The notes under the pieces were generated by a model. The model saw nothing but the letters and a program-made list of their open reading frames with translations, was not told the origin of the DNA and did not search any database. Below are positions 62,299 through 64,000 of a stretch of DNA of 64,000 bases, piece after piece; within the stretch, counting starts at the first letter, position 1, and each line of letters starts with the position of its first letter. Made by a program: the position numbers and the translations under genes. This stretch comes from JABWBD01 sp040768665 (GTDB lineage: Bacteria; Planctomycetota; Planctomycetia; Pirellulales; Thermoguttaceae). The stretch lies in the NCBI GenBank assembly GCA_040768665.1, contig JAXGMN010000049.1:1-64000 (forward strand), given 5' to 3'.

Positions 62299-63024
62299 CT
62301 CGCGCTCAGCGTTGCGCTGCCAGGCGGCCAACACACTCTTCCCAAGCCGGCGGCCCAGGATCGGATCCAAAACGCGCGAGCAGGGAACCATCAGCCCGTC
62401 CCAAGTCCGGATCTGTCGGGCATCCGGCATCGCCTTTCGCAACCAGAAACGGTTGGCCGCCGACGCCAGAAGCCCCACGCTGTCGAGATACTCCCAACGA
62501 ATCAATTGCGTTCCCGTGGGCGTCAGTTTCCGCAGCATCCCTATGGTATAGCGGCGGAAATGCCCGATACTCCGGTCAAATGGCGAAAACAGCCAAGGAT
62601 GCGCCGGGCCCAATACGATCAACCGCCCATGGGGCCGCAAGCGGCGTGCCGCGGCTTCGATCTCCTCGGCATCCTTCTCAATATGCTCCAGGACGTCGAC
62701 GTAGAGAATCGTGTCGTAGATGGCAGCATCGGGCAGATCCCGGATGCTTCCCACGATGACATGCAGACCATCTCCACCACCGGCTGGGCTTGCGGGCCGG
62801 CGGCCTTCAATCTGGGCCGCTTGTCTCGGATCCGGTTCCAGGCAGGTCCAACTCCCCTCATGGCCGTTGCGAAGAACGAGCGTCGTGGTTCCGATGCCGG
62901 CTCCCACCTCGAGTACGTCTCCGGTGAGGAAGGGACGCAGGCGGCTGGCAAAGTATTCTTTCCAATGGTTGGCTTGGGCGAACAATTCCAACTCTCGCCC
63001 GGCATACTCATACGCATCGTGCAT
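62257..63024 (-). CDS. Class I SAM-dependent methyltransferase
   Basis: 255 residues from ATG 63024, with GGTGGCTCT upstream. SAM-binding motif I is VLEVGAGIGTTT, and motif II ends near DPRQAAQ. ILYVDVLEHIEKDAEEI is typical of small-molecule or lipid-linked sugar methyltransferases. The last roughly 15 codons (REEGTGTFCSENSAK) are encoded by a subtype-A repeat, so the original C-terminus has probably been replaced. Its start overlaps the GT2 gene by 17 nt, which suggests it modifies a sugar lipid made by its neighbours. Confidence 0.9.
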   Translation of the reverse strand: MHDAYEYAGRELELFAQANHWKEYFASRLRPFLTGDVLEVGAGIGTTTLVLRNGHEGSWTCLEPDPRQAAQIEGRRPASPAGGGDGLHVIVGSIRDLPDAAIYDTILYVDVLEHIEKDAEEIEAAARRLRPHGRLIVLGPAHPWLFSPFDRSIGHFRRYTIGMLRKLTPTGTQLIRWEYLDSVGLLASAANRFWLRKAMPDARQIRTWDGLMVPCSRVLDPILGRRLGKSVLAAWQRNAEREEGTGTFCSENSAK

Positions 63025-64000
63025 AGAGCCACCTATGGCTGTCGACGAAATACTGCCAGTCGCGGATGGGCAGAAACTGGGCATGGCTCCGCGACTGCGT
63101 CACGAACAGCACAAACATCATGGCCAGAGAAAACAGGTTTACCAACAGCAGCGCGAGAATGCCCGCCGCCGTGGTCGCCCAACCCGGGATCGCGGCGGTC
63201 GTGAACAGCCGGACGTAAACGACCGCGACGAGGCCGCCGGTCAGCAGCAGCATCAGAATGCCGAGCACCACCAGGATCCGCACGCCGACCGTGTCTCCAA
63301 ATACCGAGATCGCACTCAGACCATGCACCACCAGCGAAACAGGATCCATGTGCGAGTCGCCATGCAACCGCCGTCCCCGGTCGACCCGGAGCGTTTCCAC
63401 CGGCAGCTTGGCGTGGAACACGGCCGCCGCATAATGGTTCCAGAGCTCCGAGACACTCATCAATCGGCCCAGCAGCGAGAACGGAACCACGCTGAAATTT
63501 CCCACCTCGACTCGTCGCCCTGTGAGCAGGTAGTGGACGAAACGGTAGCTCTGGTACCCCAGGCGAAACCACAACGGCTCGCTCCGCTTCCCCCGTTTGG
63601 CAAATACGATCGCCGGCGACGGCGCCTGTCGGCTGCGGCTCAGCAGCCTCGGGATCGACTCCGGCAGATCCTCGCCGTCGCCATCCATCACCACAACCTC
63701 GCGGCAGGGAATCCGCTCGAACACAAACGCCAGCCCCAAGGCGATTGCCCGCTGGTGGCCCACATTCTGCCGAAGGCGAACGAGCCCCACATTATCCAGG
63801 CTCTCCGGCTCAACGGCAAGCGACTCGGGCGGGGCGATCGTGGACCCGTCGTCGATCAGCAGAACCGAAACCCGCTCGGGAAGTCCCGCGGCGACCGCAT
63901 CCAGGCGCCGGATAATCTCACCGGCCGATTGCCAATCGTTGAACACGGGAATGCAGACAACCACCCGTGGTGCTTCCGTTGGCGTTTGCGGTGCCGGCGG
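63008..64000 (-). CDS. Family 2 glycosyltransferase, DPM1/GtrB-like (5' end outside window)
   Basis: At least 330 codons. The frame stays open to the window edge, so the true start may lie outside; GTG 63964 (VVCIPVFNDW) is the first visible candidate. The GT-A domain has the nucleotide-binding opening VCIPVFNDW, DDGST and metal-binding DGDGED. Two membrane helices near the C-terminus (about 225-245 and 265-290 of the visible part) match GtrB/DPM1-type enzymes that charge polyprenyl phosphate with a sugar. This would supply the substrate for the neighbouring GT-C transferases. It overlaps the methyltransferase start by 17 nt. Confidence 0.88.
   Translation of the reverse strand, partial: PPAPQTPTEAPRVVVCIPVFNDWQSAGEIIRRLDAVAAGLPERVSVLLIDDGSTIAPPESLAVEPESLDNVGLVRLRQNVGHQRAIALGLAFVFERIPCREVVVMDGDGEDLPESIPRLLSRSRQAPSPAIVFAKRGKRSEPLWFRLGYQSYRFVHYLLTGRRVEVGNFSVVPFSLLGRLMSVSELWNHYAAAVFHAKLPVETLRVDRGRRLHGDSHMDPVSLVVHGLSAISVFGDTVGVRILVVLGILMLLLTGGLVAVVYVRLFTTAAIPGWATTAAGILALLLVNLFSLAMMFVLFVTQSRSHAQFLPIRDWQYFVDSHRWLYARCV

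Noticed and set aside
60864..62759. A 631-codon plus-strand open frame rich in Gln, Arg and Glu
   Set aside because: Antisense to the broken glycosyltransferase and the methyltransferase; low complexity, no known domain.
1..64000. CRISPR arrays, tRNA and rRNA genes
   Set aside because: No regularly spaced direct repeats of 25-40 bp, no T-arm GGTTCRANYCC motif in a tRNA-like context and no conserved rRNA stretch were seen on either strand.

Overview
The window looks like a chromosome segment of a high-G+C member of the Planctomycetota (my guess is a Pirellulales-like lineage). The evidence is gene content: a Ser/Thr kinase with a long Pro/Lys linker, an N-terminal CxxC zinc-ribbon membrane protein, a large YXWGXW-type secreted protein, a squalene-cyclase-repeat secreted protein, secreted glycosidases and propeller proteins, and a Sua5-LMW phosphatase fusion. 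A lipid A-type acyltransferase and an mla (MCE) lipid-transport operon show a Gram-negative-type outer membrane. I see no rRNA, tRNA, CRISPR array, phage module or complete insertion sequence.

Layout. 0-12 kb: zinc-ribbon membrane protein; GH20 hexosaminidase and nicotinamidase operon; ECF sigma factor and membrane anti-sigma pair; hypothetical protein; tandem alpha/beta-hydrolase. 12-20.5 kb: arginine decarboxylase (speA) coupled to a small membrane protein; a hairpin-rich stretch ending in a terminator; an ABC exporter; a TolC-like lipoprotein coupled to a MarR regulator. 20.5-27.7 kb: coiled-coil membrane protein, rhomboid protease, Cys-rich secreted protein, mobA, lipid A acyltransferase, DUF4432 epimerase-like protein. 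27.8-33.6 kb, all on the minus strand: M24 peptidase, accB, accC and PPi-type phosphofructokinase, with an MgtC/DUF4010 protein upstream. 33.7-45 kb: secreted propeller-like protein, comF, hemC, NHL lipoprotein, Sua5-LMWPTP fusion with rpiB, Ser/Thr kinase, GH29-like protein, ACT-domain protein. 45-56.8 kb: YXWGXW protein, mlaEFD operon, UROD-family protein, chemoreceptor, SMP-30-like protein. 57-64 kb: cyclase-repeat protein and a polyprenyl-type glycosyltransferase cluster (one member broken), a methyltransferase and a GT2 enzyme cut by the window edge.

The most striking non-coding feature is a dispersed family of about 90-bp inverted repeats. There are twelve recognisable copies, one of them a half copy, in two subtypes. 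Both subtypes share the core GGGGACTGGCTC / GTGCCTGTCCCC, whose two arms differ from perfect complementarity at the same two positions in the best copies. Eleven of the twelve lie in the same orientation although the genes run both ways. Several abut or overlap gene ends. At least four other palindromic families are present: 134 bp at 1295, 131 bp at 23192, 111 bp at 38295, and a 25-bp motif at 32281 and 38063. Together they look like REPIN- or MITE-type elements that shape most intergenic spaces here.
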